Origin: Lysobacteraceae bacterium 2PB
GTDB taxonomy: Bacteria > Pseudomonadota > Gammaproteobacteria > Xanthomonadales > Xanthomonadaceae
NCBI GenBank assembly: GCA_005502915.1
Contig: SCMT01000037.1
Coordinates: forward strand, 1 to 37,547
Direction: 5' to 3'
DNA length: 37,547 nt
Both the position numbers and the translations under genes were made by a program. This document shows, piece after piece, positions 18,357 through 31,477 of the stretch (its first letter is position 1; each line of letters begins with the position of its first letter). The notes beneath the pieces are model-generated. The model was not told the origin of the DNA. It did not search any database and worked only from the letters and a program-made list of their open reading frames with translations.

Positions 18357-18832
18357 TCAGCCTTCGTAGGCGACCTGGATCAGTTCGTACTCGCGCTTGC
18401 CGGCCGGGGCGTCGATCTCGACGGTGTCGCCCTCGTGCTTGCCGATCAGCGCGCGCGCCAGCGGCGAGGAAATGGCGATCAGGCCCTGCTTGATGTCGGC
18501 TTCGAGGTCGCCGACGATCTGGTAGCGCTTCTCTTCGTCGTTCTCGACATCGGCCAGGGTCACGGTCGCGCCGAAGACGACGCGGCTGCCGGCGTTCAGC
18601 GTGGACACGTCGATGATCTGCGCATGCGACAGCTCGGCTTCGAGCTGCTTGATGCGGCCCTCGATGAAGCCCTGCTGCTCGCGCGCGGCGTGGTATTCGG
18701 CGTTTTCCTTCAGGTCGCCGTGCCCGCGCGCCTCGGCGATCGCGGCGATGACCGCCGGACGCTGCACGGTCTTGAGGTTTTCCAGCTCGCCGCGCAGGCG
18801 CTGCGAGCCTTTCAGGGTGATGGGTGCTCTGA

Positions 18833-18836
<4 letters not shown>
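18357..18836 (-). CDS. greA: Transcription elongation factor GreA
   Basis: This 159-residue protein rescues backtracked RNA polymerase by stimulating transcript cleavage. It has the N-terminal coiled coil (about 1-75) with acidic tip residues in [19 protein letters not shown], and the C-terminal FKBP-like domain (about 80-158) with [16 protein letters not shown]. Length matches the family (158). The ATG at 18836 overlaps the carB stop as ATGA. The first residues ([14 protein letters not shown]) align with the normal GreA start. carB-greA linkage is common in gamma- and beta-proteobacteria. Confidence 0.97.
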
Positions 18837-22078
<3,242 letters not shown>

Positions 22079-22118
22079 GGAGTCCTCGGTAAAGTCTTTC
22101 GTGTCTCGGTGTGCGGTC

Positions 22119-22583
22119 TCAGTACCACCGGTCCTGCCAGCGTTCGCGGGGCAGCCAGGTGATCCTGTCCTCGTCTTCGACCGCCGCGCCGCCGGCCTGG
22201 ACGGCCCGCAGCACAGCGGCATTCATCTCGTTCCAGCTCGCCGCACCCGCGCCGATCCGCGCGCCGATGCGGTTGTTGTGCGCGTCCATCGCGCGGGCCG
22301 CGTCGCTGCGGCCGGCGTGGCCGTGACCATCGCCTTCCATGACGGCGGTGACCCAGTCGACCCAGCGCGGCGATCCCGTGAAGGCAACCGTGGCGCTGGC
22401 GAGCGTGTGCCGGTAGGCATCCTTCGGGCCGTGTCGTCCGCCCGGCAGGTCGGAACGCGACGTCGCCAGGTAGACGGTGCCAAACACGAAGGCCGGGTAC
22501 ACCGCCAGCAGCACCGCGACGACCAGCAACCGGCGCAGCCAGCGGCTGCGCGGCGCGCGCGACGGGACCGCCGAAGGCGCCAT
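22119..22583 (-). CDS. Uncharacterised membrane-anchored protein between carA and carB
   Basis: This 154-residue protein has a basic N-terminus, one hydrophobic segment (about 19-41) and a soluble C-terminal part presumably outside the cytoplasm. Conserved-looking residues occur in [13 protein letters not shown], then [13 protein letters not shown]. This D-x-x-R-H ... H-N-N-x-x-G pattern recalls small domains of unknown function (DUF6973-like), but I cannot confirm a family. It ends [12 protein letters not shown]. Its ATG overlaps the preceding stop as TGATG, and 40 bases separate it from carB, so it is co-transcribed inside the carbamoyl-phosphate synthase operon. No link to pyrimidine metabolism is evident from the sequence. 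Confidence 0.7.
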   Translation of the reverse strand: MAPSAVPSRAPRSRWLRRLLVVAVLLAVYPAFVFGTVYLATSRSDLPGGRHGPKDAYRHTLASATVAFTGSPRWVDWVTAVMEGDGHGHAGRSDAARAMDAHNNRIGARIGAGAASWNEMNAAVLRAVQAGGAAVEDEDRITWLPRERWQDRWY

Positions 22584-23245
22584 CAGTTGAACAGGGTCGC
22601 CATCGACACGTCGCAGGTGCTCATCGCGCGCAGCATGACCTGCGTCGCGAGGTTCTCGCCGGCCGCTTCGCCGCTCTGCTCGTTCTCCTCCGACGACTTG
22701 TCGGTCGAGAACGCGTTGCCGATGCCCGAGAGCTTGCGCAGGCCGGCCTGATCGGGTGCGGTCATGAACGCCATGAACGAAGCCAGTTGCTCCGGCGTGG
22801 CGCTGCCCAGCACTTCCTGCTCGCTGACCTTCACGCCGGTGCGCTCGCCCTCGGCACCGGCCATCATCAGGCGGCCCATCACTGCGGCCGCGCCGGCTTC
22901 GAGCAGCTTCACCTCGTCATCGATGCGGGACGGGTTGGTGGCCACGTACTCGGCCACGTCCTTGCGCTTCGCGCGGCGATAGCCGGTATTGCTCAGTTCG
23001 GCCCTGAGGCACGACAGCTGCGCCGGGGTCACGGCGTCGGGCTTGTCCTGCATCGGCCACTTCGGATCCTCCTTGGCCAGCATCTCGAAGATGCGGCCCA
23101 TCGGCACGAGTTCGACCATGAGGTCGGTCAGGCGCTCGGTCTTCGCTTCCTGCGAGGCATTCGCGGGGCCGGCCGCATGCGCGGATGCGGACAGCAGGGC
23201 GCCGGTGAGCAGCAGCGCGGAGATGGACTGGATGACGCGTTTCAT
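22583..23245 (-). CDS. Uncharacterised secreted protein between carA and carB
   Basis: This 220-residue protein has a clear signal peptide (MKRVIQSISALLLTGALLSA, likely cleaved after AHA near residue 24). The mature part is mainly helical and contains two cysteines (in LSCLRAEL and MSTCDVSM), which could form a disulfide in the periplasm. I recognise no domain. The ribosome binding site AGGGGG lies five bases before the ATG. It follows carA by 80 bases and overlaps the next gene by TGATG, so the pair behaves as a unit inserted between carA and carB. Confidence 0.7.
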   Translation of the reverse strand: MKRVIQSISALLLTGALLSASAHAAGPANASQEAKTERLTDLMVELVPMGRIFEMLAKEDPKWPMQDKPDAVTPAQLSCLRAELSNTGYRRAKRKDVAEYVATNPSRIDDEVKLLEAGAAAVMGRLMMAGAEGERTGVKVSEQEVLGSATPEQLASFMAFMTAPDQAGLRKLSGIGNAFSTDKSSEENEQSGEAAGENLATQVMLRAMSTCDVSMATLFN

Positions 23246-23325
23246 CGGAACCCCCTGGAGGTGGGTGGGTGGCGCATGCCTGGCGACGGCATGCGCCGGG
23301 TGACGGCAGATTCAGCGTGCGGAAT

Positions 23326-24450
23326 TCAGGCGCGCGCCTGCATCGTCGCCACGAACCGGTCGAACAGCGGAGACACATCGTGCGGGCCCGGGCTGGCTTC
23401 CGGATGCCCCTGGAAGCTGAAGGCCGGCGCATCGGTCAGGGCGATGCCCTGGTTGCTGCCGTCGAACAGCGAGCGGTGGGTCACGCGGACATTGGCCGGC
23501 AGGCTGGCTTCGTCGATGGCGAAACCGTGGTTCTGCGAGGTGATCATCACACGGCCGCTGTCGATGTCGATGACCGGGTGGTTGGCGCCGTGGTGGCCGA
23601 ACTTCATCTTGAGCGTCTGCGCGCCGCTGGCCAGGCCGAGCAGCTGGTGGCCGAGGCAGATGCCGAAGGTCGGGATCTTCCGGGCGATGAACTCGCGGAT
23701 CGCGGCGATGGCGTAGTCGCAGGGCGCCGGGTCGCCGGGACCGTTCGACAGGAACACGCCGTCGGGATTCATCGCCAGTACGTCGGCGGCAGGCGTCTGC
23801 GCCGGCACCACGGTCACGTCGCAGCCGCGCTCGGCGAGCATGCGCAGGATGTTGCGCTTCACGCCGAAATCGTAGGCGACGACCTTGAACCTGGGCTCGG
23901 CGGTGACGAAGGCGTTGCGGTCGAGGTCGAGCTGGCCTTCGGTCCAGGGATAGGCGTTGCCGGTGCTCACCACCTTCGCGAGGTCCATGCCCTTGAGGCC
24001 CGGGAACTTGCGTGCGGCTTCGAGCGCCTTCTCGACGTCGATCTCGCCCGCCATGAGCGCACCGTTCTGCGCGCCGCGATCGCGCAGCAGGCGGGTGAGC
24101 TTGCGCGTGTCGATCTCGGAAATCGCGACGATGCCGCGCGCCTTCAGCCATTCCGGCAGCGCGATCTGGCTGCGCCAGTTGCTGGGACGTCGCGGCACGT
24201 TGCGCACGATCAGGCCGGAGGCCCAGACCTGGCCGGCTTCGTCGTCGAGGTCTGTGCAGCCGGTGTTGCCGATGTGCGGATAGGTCAGCGTGACCAGTTG
24301 GCGGGCATAGGACGGGTCGCTGAGGACTTCCTGATAGCCGGTGATCGCGGTATTGAACACGACTTCGCCGACGGACAGGCCGGGCGCGCCTACGGATTCG
24401 CCCTCGAATACGGTGCCGTCTTCGAGGACAAGGATTGCGGTTTCGGTCAC
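23326..24450 (-). CDS. carA: Carbamoyl-phosphate synthase small subunit (glutaminase)
   Basis: This 374-residue subunit hydrolyses glutamine and channels ammonia to CarB. The class I glutamine amidotransferase triad is visible: Cys265 in [10 protein letters not shown], and His349/Glu351 in FQGHPEAS. The N-terminal CarA domain starts with [15 protein letters not shown]. The start is GTG at 24450 (VTETAIL), which matches the family N-terminus; the frame is open for 49 further codons upstream, but that stretch contains the terminator and promoter and is not coding. Expression probably depends on read-through of the leader hairpin at 24486-24523. Confidence 0.96.
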   Translation of the reverse strand: MTETAILVLEDGTVFEGESVGAPGLSVGEVVFNTAITGYQEVLSDPSYARQLVTLTYPHIGNTGCTDLDDEAGQVWASGLIVRNVPRRPSNWRSQIALPEWLKARGIVAISEIDTRKLTRLLRDRGAQNGALMAGEIDVEKALEAARKFPGLKGMDLAKVVSTGNAYPWTEGQLDLDRNAFVTAEPRFKVVAYDFGVKRNILRMLAERGCDVTVVPAQTPAADVLAMNPDGVFLSNGPGDPAPCDYAIAAIREFIARKIPTFGICLGHQLLGLASGAQTLKMKFGHHGANHPVIDIDSGRVMITSQNHGFAIDEASLPANVRVTHRSLFDGSNQGIALTDAPAFSFQGHPEASPGPHDVSPLFDRFVATMQARA

Positions 24451-24485
24451 GGGGTTCGCCTTTGTTGGGGCTGACGGCAGGTTGC

Positions 24486-24523
24486 AAAAAGCCCCGGGCG
24501 CGGTCTGTAACCGGCCCGTGGCT
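24486..24523 (-). terminator. Intrinsic terminator in the dapB-carA gap / carA leader (attenuator candidate)
   Basis: On the minus strand AGCCACGGGC (24523-24514) pairs with GCCCGGGGCT (24499-24490), with one A-G mismatch. An inner CGGT/ACCG stem caps it, and TTTTT follows (24490-24486). This is the best intrinsic terminator in the window. It lies about 90-130 bases past the dapB stop, but also downstream of a good -10 box and 36 bases before the carA GTG. No AUG-initiated leader peptide fits before it. Confidence 0.8.
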
Positions 24524-24544
24524 TCTGGAGTCAGGCGAGCGAGA

Positions 24545-24574
24545 ATTGTACCGGCGCGGGCCGGCCAGCGCCAG
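24545..24574 (-). promoter_or_regulatory. carA promoter candidate upstream of the leader terminator
   Basis: The minus strand carries TACAAT (24550-24545), five of six consensus bases, with a weak CTGGCG -35 at 24574-24569 and an 18-base spacer. The initially transcribed region is pyrimidine-rich (TTCTCGCTCGCC), which is of interest for nucleotide-sensitive regulation. The transcript would meet the terminator within about 15 bases. Confidence 0.5.
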
Positions 24575-24615
24575 CACGAATTGCGGCACTGCATCAAAAC
24601 CCGGCGAGGTTCGCC

Positions 24616-25326
24616 TCAGTCCAGCAGGTCGCGCAGCCGATAGGCGCCGGGATCGCGTCCGGCCAGTCGTGCTGCGGCATGCAGCGCGCCCCGGGCGAAG
24701 ATGTCGCGGCTGGTGGCGCGATGGACCAGCTCGATCCGCTCGCCCTGCCCCGCGAACTGGACCAGATGCTCGCCGACGATGTCGCCGGCGCGCAGGCTGG
24801 CATAGCGCGGATCGGCACCACCGCGCCCGGCGGCGGCGCCCAGGGTCAGGGCCGTGCCCGAGGGCGCATCCAGCTTGCGGGTGTGGTGCGATTCGACGAT
24901 GTCGCAATCCCAGCCGGCCAGCGCCTGGGCGGCACGTTCGACCAGGTCTTCCAGCACCGCGACGCCGAGGCTGAAGTTGGAGGCCCAGAGCACGGGAATC
25001 TGCGCCGACGCCGCCTGCAGCACCGCGCGCTGCTGGCTGGCCAGGCCGGTGGTGCCGGAGACGAACGCCGCACGACGTTTCGCGCACAGGGCGAGGATGC
25101 CGTCGAAGGCCACGGGCAGGCTGAAATCGATCGCCACGTCGAAATCGGGCACGGCATCGAGTTCGGCGACGGGATGGAAAGGCTGGCCGAGCAGGCCGGT
25201 TTCGGCGACGGGCGGCGCGACGGCGGCAGCCAGCGTCAGCGACGGCTGTTCAGCCATCAACCGCAGCAGCGTCTGCCCCATCCGACCGCTCGCACCGTGG
25301 ATCAGGACACGGATGGGAGCATTCAT
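24616..25326 (-). CDS. dapB: 4-hydroxy-tetrahydrodipicolinate reductase
   Basis: This 236-residue NAD(P)H-dependent reductase of the diaminopimelate/lysine pathway has the nucleotide-binding motif IHGASGRMGQTLL at 9-21. It also has the ASNFSLGVAVLEDL segment and the catalytic/substrate block ESHHTRKLDAPSGTAL near residue 145. It is shorter than E. coli DapB (273), as in other Xanthomonadaceae-type enzymes, but no key motif is missing. The ATG at 25326 has no ribosome binding site, and a promoter ends six bases before it, which suggests a leaderless mRNA. It is divergent from the PF10118 gene. Confidence 0.95.
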   Translation of the reverse strand: MNAPIRVLIHGASGRMGQTLLRLMAEQPSLTLAAAVAPPVAETGLLGQPFHPVAELDAVPDFDVAIDFSLPVAFDGILALCAKRRAAFVSGTTGLASQQRAVLQAASAQIPVLWASNFSLGVAVLEDLVERAAQALAGWDCDIVESHHTRKLDAPSGTALTLGAAAGRGGADPRYASLRAGDIVGEHLVQFAGQGERIELVHRATSRDIFARGALHAAARLAGRDPGAYRLRDLLD

Positions 25327-25332
25327 CCGCGT

Positions 25333-25361
25333 AAGCTACCGGGACGGCCACCGGGTGACAA
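25333..25361 (-). promoter_or_regulatory. dapB promoter (leaderless candidate)
   Basis: The minus strand shows TTGTCA (25361-25356), a 17-base spacer and TAGCTT (25338-25333). Only six bases separate the -10 from the dapB ATG, so transcription should start at or beside the start codon. Confidence 0.5.
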
Positions 25362-25452
25362 CAAATCCGGTCGAGTATGGATGCGTGCGCCGCGACGCGT
25401 GAAGACATTCCAGGGGGGAGCGTCTTCCACGCAGAAGCACAGGAGCACTCCC

Positions 25453-26316
25453 ATGTCCGTCCCCATGCCCACCCGATCCTTCCGCGCGCCGCTGCAGCCG
25501 GACATCCCGCGGAACTGGCTGCCCGCCAATCCCGCACTCTCGGCCCTGCTCGACATGTACACGGTCATCGTGCCGTCGAACGAAGCCTTCTACATGCGCA
25601 CCCTGGCGCGCTGCCTGGGACGCATCGACGACCCGGACCTCGTGGCGGCCGGACGCGCCTTCATCCATCAGGAAGCCGAGCACGGCGTCGCCCACAAGCG
25701 CTTCTGGGCGGTGCTGGACGCGCATGGCTACCGCTACCGCAGGCTCGAACGCATCATCGACGTGCTGACGTTCCGCCTCACCGAACGCATCGCACCACTG
25801 TCGCTGCGCATGTCGATGGTCAGCTGCATCGAGCACATCAATGCCTTCATGGCCCACGAATTCCTTCGCCAGGGCATCCTGGCGGATGCGCACCCGGAAG
25901 TCCGGGCGATGCAGGAATGGCATTTCGCCGAGGAAATCGAACACAAGTCGGTGTCGTTCGACGTGCTGCGCGCGGTCTCGCCGGGCTACGGCATGCGACT
26001 GGCCGGCTGGGTGCCGACCACCATCCTGTTCTACACGCTGATGACGCTGGGCATGCTGTTCTTCCTCGCGCAGGATGGCGCGCTCTGGCGCCTGTCGACA
26101 TGGCGCGGCCTGTGGCGCCACCTCGGACCGGAGCATGGCCTGGCCCGGCGCACGCTGGGTCATCTGTTCGCCTACCTGCGACCTTCCTTCCATCCTTCGC
26201 AGCTGGACGACCGCGAACTCGCCGAAGCGGTGATCGCACGCTACTCGTCGCCGCAGCACGGCTGGCTCGCGCCTGCGTCGCGCGGGAGCGGCCGGGTGCC
26301 GGACCTGGCCGCCTGA
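25453..26316 (+). CDS. Metal-dependent hydrolase of the PF10118 type
   Basis: This 287-residue protein is mainly helical with a repeated Glu/His pattern typical of a ferritin-like metal site: NEAFYMRTL, HQEAEHGVAHKRF, SCIEHINAFMAHEF and WHFAEEIEHKSVSFD. These are hallmarks of the PF10118 family (predicted metal-dependent hydrolases, reaction not established). A hydrophobic stretch at about 190-212 may be a membrane anchor. The start at ATG 25453 follows AGGAG at seven bases; upstream in-frame ATGs are not supported. It is divergent from dapB and convergent with tyrA, with 17 bases between their stop codons, so it is probably monocistronic. Confidence 0.75.
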   Translation: MSVPMPTRSFRAPLQPDIPRNWLPANPALSALLDMYTVIVPSNEAFYMRTLARCLGRIDDPDLVAAGRAFIHQEAEHGVAHKRFWAVLDAHGYRYRRLERIIDVLTFRLTERIAPLSLRMSMVSCIEHINAFMAHEFLRQGILADAHPEVRAMQEWHFAEEIEHKSVSFDVLRAVSPGYGMRLAGWVPTTILFYTLMTLGMLFFLAQDGALWRLSTWRGLWRHLGPEHGLARRTLGHLFAYLRPSFHPSQLDDRELAEAVIARYSSPQHGWLAPASRGSGRVPDLAA

Positions 26317-26333
26317 TCGCTGCGCTCGACCAT

Positions 26334-27443
26334 TCAGCCGATCATCCGTCCGATCGCGGAGGCCTCGATGTCCCGCACCACGGCCTCCAGCGCGGCGCGA
26401 TCCTGGTCTGCGGCGAAGCCGAAACGGAAATGCACCTCCCCGGCCGGGGTGCGCGAGGAATGGATCGACGACAGGCTGACGCCGTGGCGCTCGAACACTT
26501 CGAGCAGCGCGCGCAGGGATCCCGAACGGTCGTCGGGCAGGTGCACCGCGAGCGACGGCGATTCCAGCAGGTCGGCCAGCAGGTAGGCGATGCGTTCGAA
26601 CGCATGATTGCCCTCGCCCAGCACGTCCGCGCCGTAGGCATCGCGGCTGTCGTGCAGGAAGCGGGTACGGAAGGCCGTTCGCGCCGACTCGCCGCCGCCG
26701 CGCACCAGGTCGCGCAGCGTGGCCAGCTCGTCCGCCAGTCGATCGAGCATCTCTGGCACGTGCGGGTTGTCGAACTGGATGTCTTCGTAGATCTGCGGAT
26801 TGAGCGAGAGGATCCGGGTGACGATCGCATGATCCATCTCGAACGCGGCCGTACGCATCGGCAGCAGCGACGACGGCGGCCCGAGCGTGGCCGCATGGCT
26901 GCGAATGACCGCGGCCTGGGCGAGATGGGTCGCATGCACCATGGCCTGGACGAGGGTCATCGCCCGGTCGTGATGCTCGGCATCGATGCGCACGACTTCC
27001 GCTTCGAGGGCGGCCAGCAGCTCGTCGAGCCAGCCGCGCCAGCGATCGAGCCGCGCTTCGCACACCGCCAGCACCCGCCCCTTCAGGGTCGGCGACTTCG
27101 GCGGCGCGGTCATCGGATGCAGGCCGACCACCTCCGCCTGCGAGCGGCACATCGCCGCCACCGGCGCCTGCTTGATCGAGGTGATGTCCAGCCAGAGGCG
27201 ACCACGCTCGCGCCCGGCCGAGCGCGCGACGCAGTCGTCGATGATGGAGACGGTATGACGGATCGGCGCAGTGAACAGCAGCACGTCGGCGGCGTCGAGG
27301 AGGTGATCGAGCGACTCGCTGGCCGGATCGGCCGGGTCGAAGCCGATGACCGGCAGCAGCATGCGCTGCTCGAAGAATTCACGGAGCCATCGGCCATAGG
27401 CGCCCTGGCTGCCGACGAGGCCGATCACTGGCGTGGAGGACAT
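26334..27443 (-). CDS. tyrA: Prephenate dehydrogenase with C-terminal ACT domain
   Basis: This 369-residue enzyme oxidatively decarboxylates prephenate to 4-hydroxyphenylpyruvate for tyrosine synthesis. The N-terminal nucleotide-binding segment is VIGLVGSQGAYGRWLREFF. The core (VGLHPMTAPPKSPTLKG, then DRAMTLVQAMVHATHLAQA and LNPQIYEDIQ) resembles the dehydrogenase half of the enterobacterial T-protein rather than stand-alone cyclohexadienyl dehydrogenases. No chorismate mutase domain precedes it. A C-terminal ACT domain (about 285-360; LRALLEVFERHGVSLSSIHS) suggests feedback control by an aromatic amino acid. The ATG has AGGA just upstream. It is downstream of dnaJ on the same strand, beyond the dnaJ terminator hairpin. 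Confidence 0.88.
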   Translation of the reverse strand: MSSTPVIGLVGSQGAYGRWLREFFEQRMLLPVIGFDPADPASESLDHLLDAADVLLFTAPIRHTVSIIDDCVARSAGRERGRLWLDITSIKQAPVAAMCRSQAEVVGLHPMTAPPKSPTLKGRVLAVCEARLDRWRGWLDELLAALEAEVVRIDAEHHDRAMTLVQAMVHATHLAQAAVIRSHAATLGPPSSLLPMRTAAFEMDHAIVTRILSLNPQIYEDIQFDNPHVPEMLDRLADELATLRDLVRGGGESARTAFRTRFLHDSRDAYGADVLGEGNHAFERIAYLLADLLESPSLAVHLPDDRSGSLRALLEVFERHGVSLSSIHSSRTPAGEVHFRFGFAADQDRAALEAVVRDIEASAIGRMIG

Positions 27444-27499
27444 CGTTCCTGCTCCCGGGAAGGCCGGGCGAGCATGCGTTCACGGCCGGCAGGATGCAA

Positions 27500-27524
27500 G
27501 ACGCCCGCCGGGAAGGCGGGCGTC
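27500..27524 (-). terminator. Terminator hairpin after dnaJ
   Basis: GACGCCCGCC and GGCGGGCGTC form a perfect 10-bp stem with a 5-base loop, starting 28 bases past the dnaJ stop. On the minus strand it is followed by TTGCAT, a poor T-tract. It closes the hrcA-grpE-dnaK-dnaJ unit before tyrA. Confidence 0.6.
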
Positions 27525-27552
27525 GGGCAGCGCGGCAACGGCGAATCGCAGA

Positions 27553-28680
27553 TCAGGACGTCATGCGTTCCCAGAAACTCTTCACGCCATCCATGAACGT
27601 GCTGGAGCGCGGCGAATGTCGCCGTGCTTCCTCGCCGACGAAGGTCGCCTCGAACTGTTCGAGCAGCTCGCGCTGCTGCGACGTGAGGTTGACCGGGGTT
27701 TCGACGACGACGCGGCAGTAGAGGTCGCCGGTGCTGCGGCTGCGCACCGAGCGCACGCCCTTCTCGCGCAGTCGGAAGACCTTGCCGGTCTGGGTTTCGG
27801 GCGGGATGCGGATCTCGGCTTCGCCGCCGAGCGTGGGCACGCGCACGGTGTCGCCGAGCGCGGCCTGGGAAATGCGGATCGGCACTTCGCAGTGCAGGTC
27901 GTCGCCATCGCGCTGGAAGATGTCGTGCTCGCGCACGCGCACGTCGACGTACAGGTCGCCCGGAGGCGCGCCGGCCGGGCCGGCCTCGCCCTCGCCCGAC
28001 AGGCGGATGCGGTCGCCGTTGTCGACGCCCGCCGGAATCTTCACCGAAAGGATCTTCTCCTCCTCCACGCGACCGGCGCCCCGGCAGCTCTTGCAGGGCG
28101 AGACGATGCGCTTGCCGCTGCCGCCGCAATGCGGACACGGCTGCTGCATCGCGAAGATGCCACGCTGGAAGCGGACCTGGCCGCGTCCCTGGCAGGTGGC
28201 GCAGGTCTCGACCTTGCCGTCTTCCGAGCCGCTGCCCTTGCAGGGCTTGCAGTCGACCAGCGTGGGAATCTCGATGCGCTTCTCGACGCCGGCGACGGCC
28301 TCTTCGAGATCCAGCTCCATCACGTAGCCGATGTCGGCGCCGCGACGCGGGGCGCGCGATCCGCCGCCACCGCCGAAGATGTTGCCGAAAATGTCGCCGA
28401 AGATGTCGTTGATGTCGGCGCCGTGGGCACCGCCGCCACCGCCGCCCATGCCGTGCTCGAACGCGGCATGGCCGTGGGCATCGTAGGCCCGGCGCTTGTT
28501 GGCGTCGGACAGCACTTCGTAGGCTTCCTTCGCTTCCTTGAACGAAGCCTCGGCGGTGGCGTCGTCCGGATTGCGATCCGGGTGGTACTTCATCGCCAGG
28601 CGGCGATAGGCCTTCTTCAGCTCGTCCTCGCCGGCATTGCGGGCCACGCCCAGGACTTCGTAGTAATCGCGTTTGCTCAT
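27553..28680 (-). CDS. dnaJ: Chaperone DnaJ (Hsp40)
   Basis: This 375-residue type I DnaJ delivers clients to DnaK and stimulates its ATPase. It has a J-domain (1-70) with HPD in [11 protein letters not shown], and a Gly/Phe-rich linker ([24 protein letters not shown]). The zinc-finger domain has all four CxxCxGxG repeats ([32 protein letters not shown], about 145-210), followed by the C-terminal substrate-binding domains. It is last in the heat-shock block, 102 bases after dnaK with an intergenic hairpin between them. Confidence 0.98.
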   Translation of the reverse strand: MSKRDYYEVLGVARNAGEDELKKAYRRLAMKYHPDRNPDDATAEASFKEAKEAYEVLSDANKRRAYDAHGHAAFEHGMGGGGGGAHGADINDIFGDIFGNIFGGGGGSRAPRRGADIGYVMELDLEEAVAGVEKRIEIPTLVDCKPCKGSGSEDGKVETCATCQGRGQVRFQRGIFAMQQPCPHCGGSGKRIVSPCKSCRGAGRVEEEKILSVKIPAGVDNGDRIRLSGEGEAGPAGAPPGDLYVDVRVREHDIFQRDGDDLHCEVPIRISQAALGDTVRVPTLGGEAEIRIPPETQTGKVFRLREKGVRSVRSRSTGDLYCRVVVETPVNLTSQQRELLEQFEATFVGEEARRHSPRSSTFMDGVKSFWERMTS

Positions 28681-28724
28681 GGAATGCCGGAGACGTGTCG
28701 TTGGAAATGCGCTGTCTTCAATGC

Positions 28725-28763
28725 GGAAACGGGAGCGCGCGGCTGGCCACGTCTCCCGTTCCC
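28725..28763 (-). other. Hairpin between dnaK and dnaJ
   Basis: GGAAACGGGAG (28725-28735) pairs with CTCCCGTTCCC (28753-28763) over 11 bp with one G-U pair, around a 17-base loop. No T-tract follows on the minus strand. It starts about 20 bases after the dnaK stop and could act as an RNA-processing or 3'-protecting element that sets the dnaK:dnaJ ratio. Confidence 0.55.
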
Positions 28764-28782
28764 GTTGCCCCGCCGAAGGGGA

Positions 28783-30705
<1,923 letters not shown>

Positions 30706-30758
30706 GACGGGATTCTCCGAGTCTGTAGTTTTGGGGCGGTCGGGCCGCCGATGATTCG

Positions 30759-30786
30759 TATGTATGGCGCGGTGGCGGGGTTTCAA
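30759..30786 (-). promoter_or_regulatory. Possible promoter between grpE and dnaK
   Basis: The minus strand has TTGAAA (30786-30781), a 16-base spacer and TACATA (30764-30759), a fair sigma-70 pair. The same stretch contains CTTGAA followed 12 bases later by CGCCAT, a loose sigma-32-like match. It would give extra dnaK-dnaJ transcription. Confidence 0.4.
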
Positions 30787-30868
30787 GCGCCGCCTGCCGC
30801 GTTGGTCGGACCGCCGGTCGCGACGCCGTGCCCGACGTCCCCCGCGACCACGGCCGACCGGGCCTGCT

Positions 30869-31399
30869 TCAGTCCTGCTTCGCGACCACGACCAGGGCCG
30901 GGCGCAGCAGGCGATCGTTGAGCAGGTAACCCTTCTGGTAGGTCTGCGCGACCGCGCCCGGGGCGATGCCCTCGGCGTCGATCATGCTCATGGCCTGGTG
31001 CTGCTCGGGGTTGAAGGCCTCGCCCGCAGCCGGGGCCACGGCCACCAGGCCATTGGCTTCGGCGATGCGCTGCAGCTGGCGCAGGGTCAGCTCCATGCCG
31101 GCGCGCAGCGGGTCGCCTTCAGGCGCGGCGGCCAGGCCGGCCTCCATGCTGTCGAACAGCGGCAGGAGGTCGCCGAGCAGGCGTTCGTTGGCGAACTTGC
31201 GGGCCATCTCGACCTCGCGTGCCAGGCGCTTGCGCTGGTTGTCGAGGTCGGCGCGCTCGCGCAGGGATTCGGCGCGCAGCTGTTCCAGTTCGCCCTTGAG
31301 GCGTTCGATCGTCGCCTCGGGGGTGTCCGCGACGGCCTCGGCGGCAGCGCTGGTCTCGCCCTGGGCCTGGGCATCCTGTGAAGTCTGGTCTTGGGTCAT
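30869..31399 (-). CDS. grpE: Nucleotide exchange factor GrpE
   Basis: This 176-residue protein exchanges ADP for ATP on DnaK. It has an acidic/Ala-Gln-rich N-terminal tail (1-30), a long coiled coil (about 30-90; [40 protein letters not shown]) and the C-terminal beta domain ([31 protein letters not shown]). It lies between hrcA and dnaK, downstream of a sigma-32-type promoter that overlaps the hrcA stop codon. Confidence 0.97.
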   Translation of the reverse strand: MTQDQTSQDAQAQGETSAAAEAVADTPEATIERLKGELEQLRAESLRERADLDNQRKRLAREVEMARKFANERLLGDLLPLFDSMEAGLAAAPEGDPLRAGMELTLRQLQRIAEANGLVAVAPAAGEAFNPEQHQAMSMIDAEGIAPGAVAQTYQKGYLLNDRLLRPALVVVAKQD

Positions 31400-31451
31400 G
31401 TCCGTTCCGATGGCGGGAGATGGGAAGGGAAACCCCGCCGACCGCCGAGGG

Positions 31452-31477
31452 ATGGGGACACGTTCGCAGGAATCAAG
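31452..31477 (-). promoter_or_regulatory. Sigma-32 heat-shock promoter for grpE-dnaK-dnaJ
   Basis: On the minus strand CTTGAT (31477-31472) and CCCCAT (31457-31452) are separated by 14 bases. The sigma-32 consensus is CTTGAA-N13-15-CCCCAT. The -35 box contains the hrcA stop codon TGA (31475-31473). The predicted start lies about 45 bases before the grpE ATG. Confidence 0.7.
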
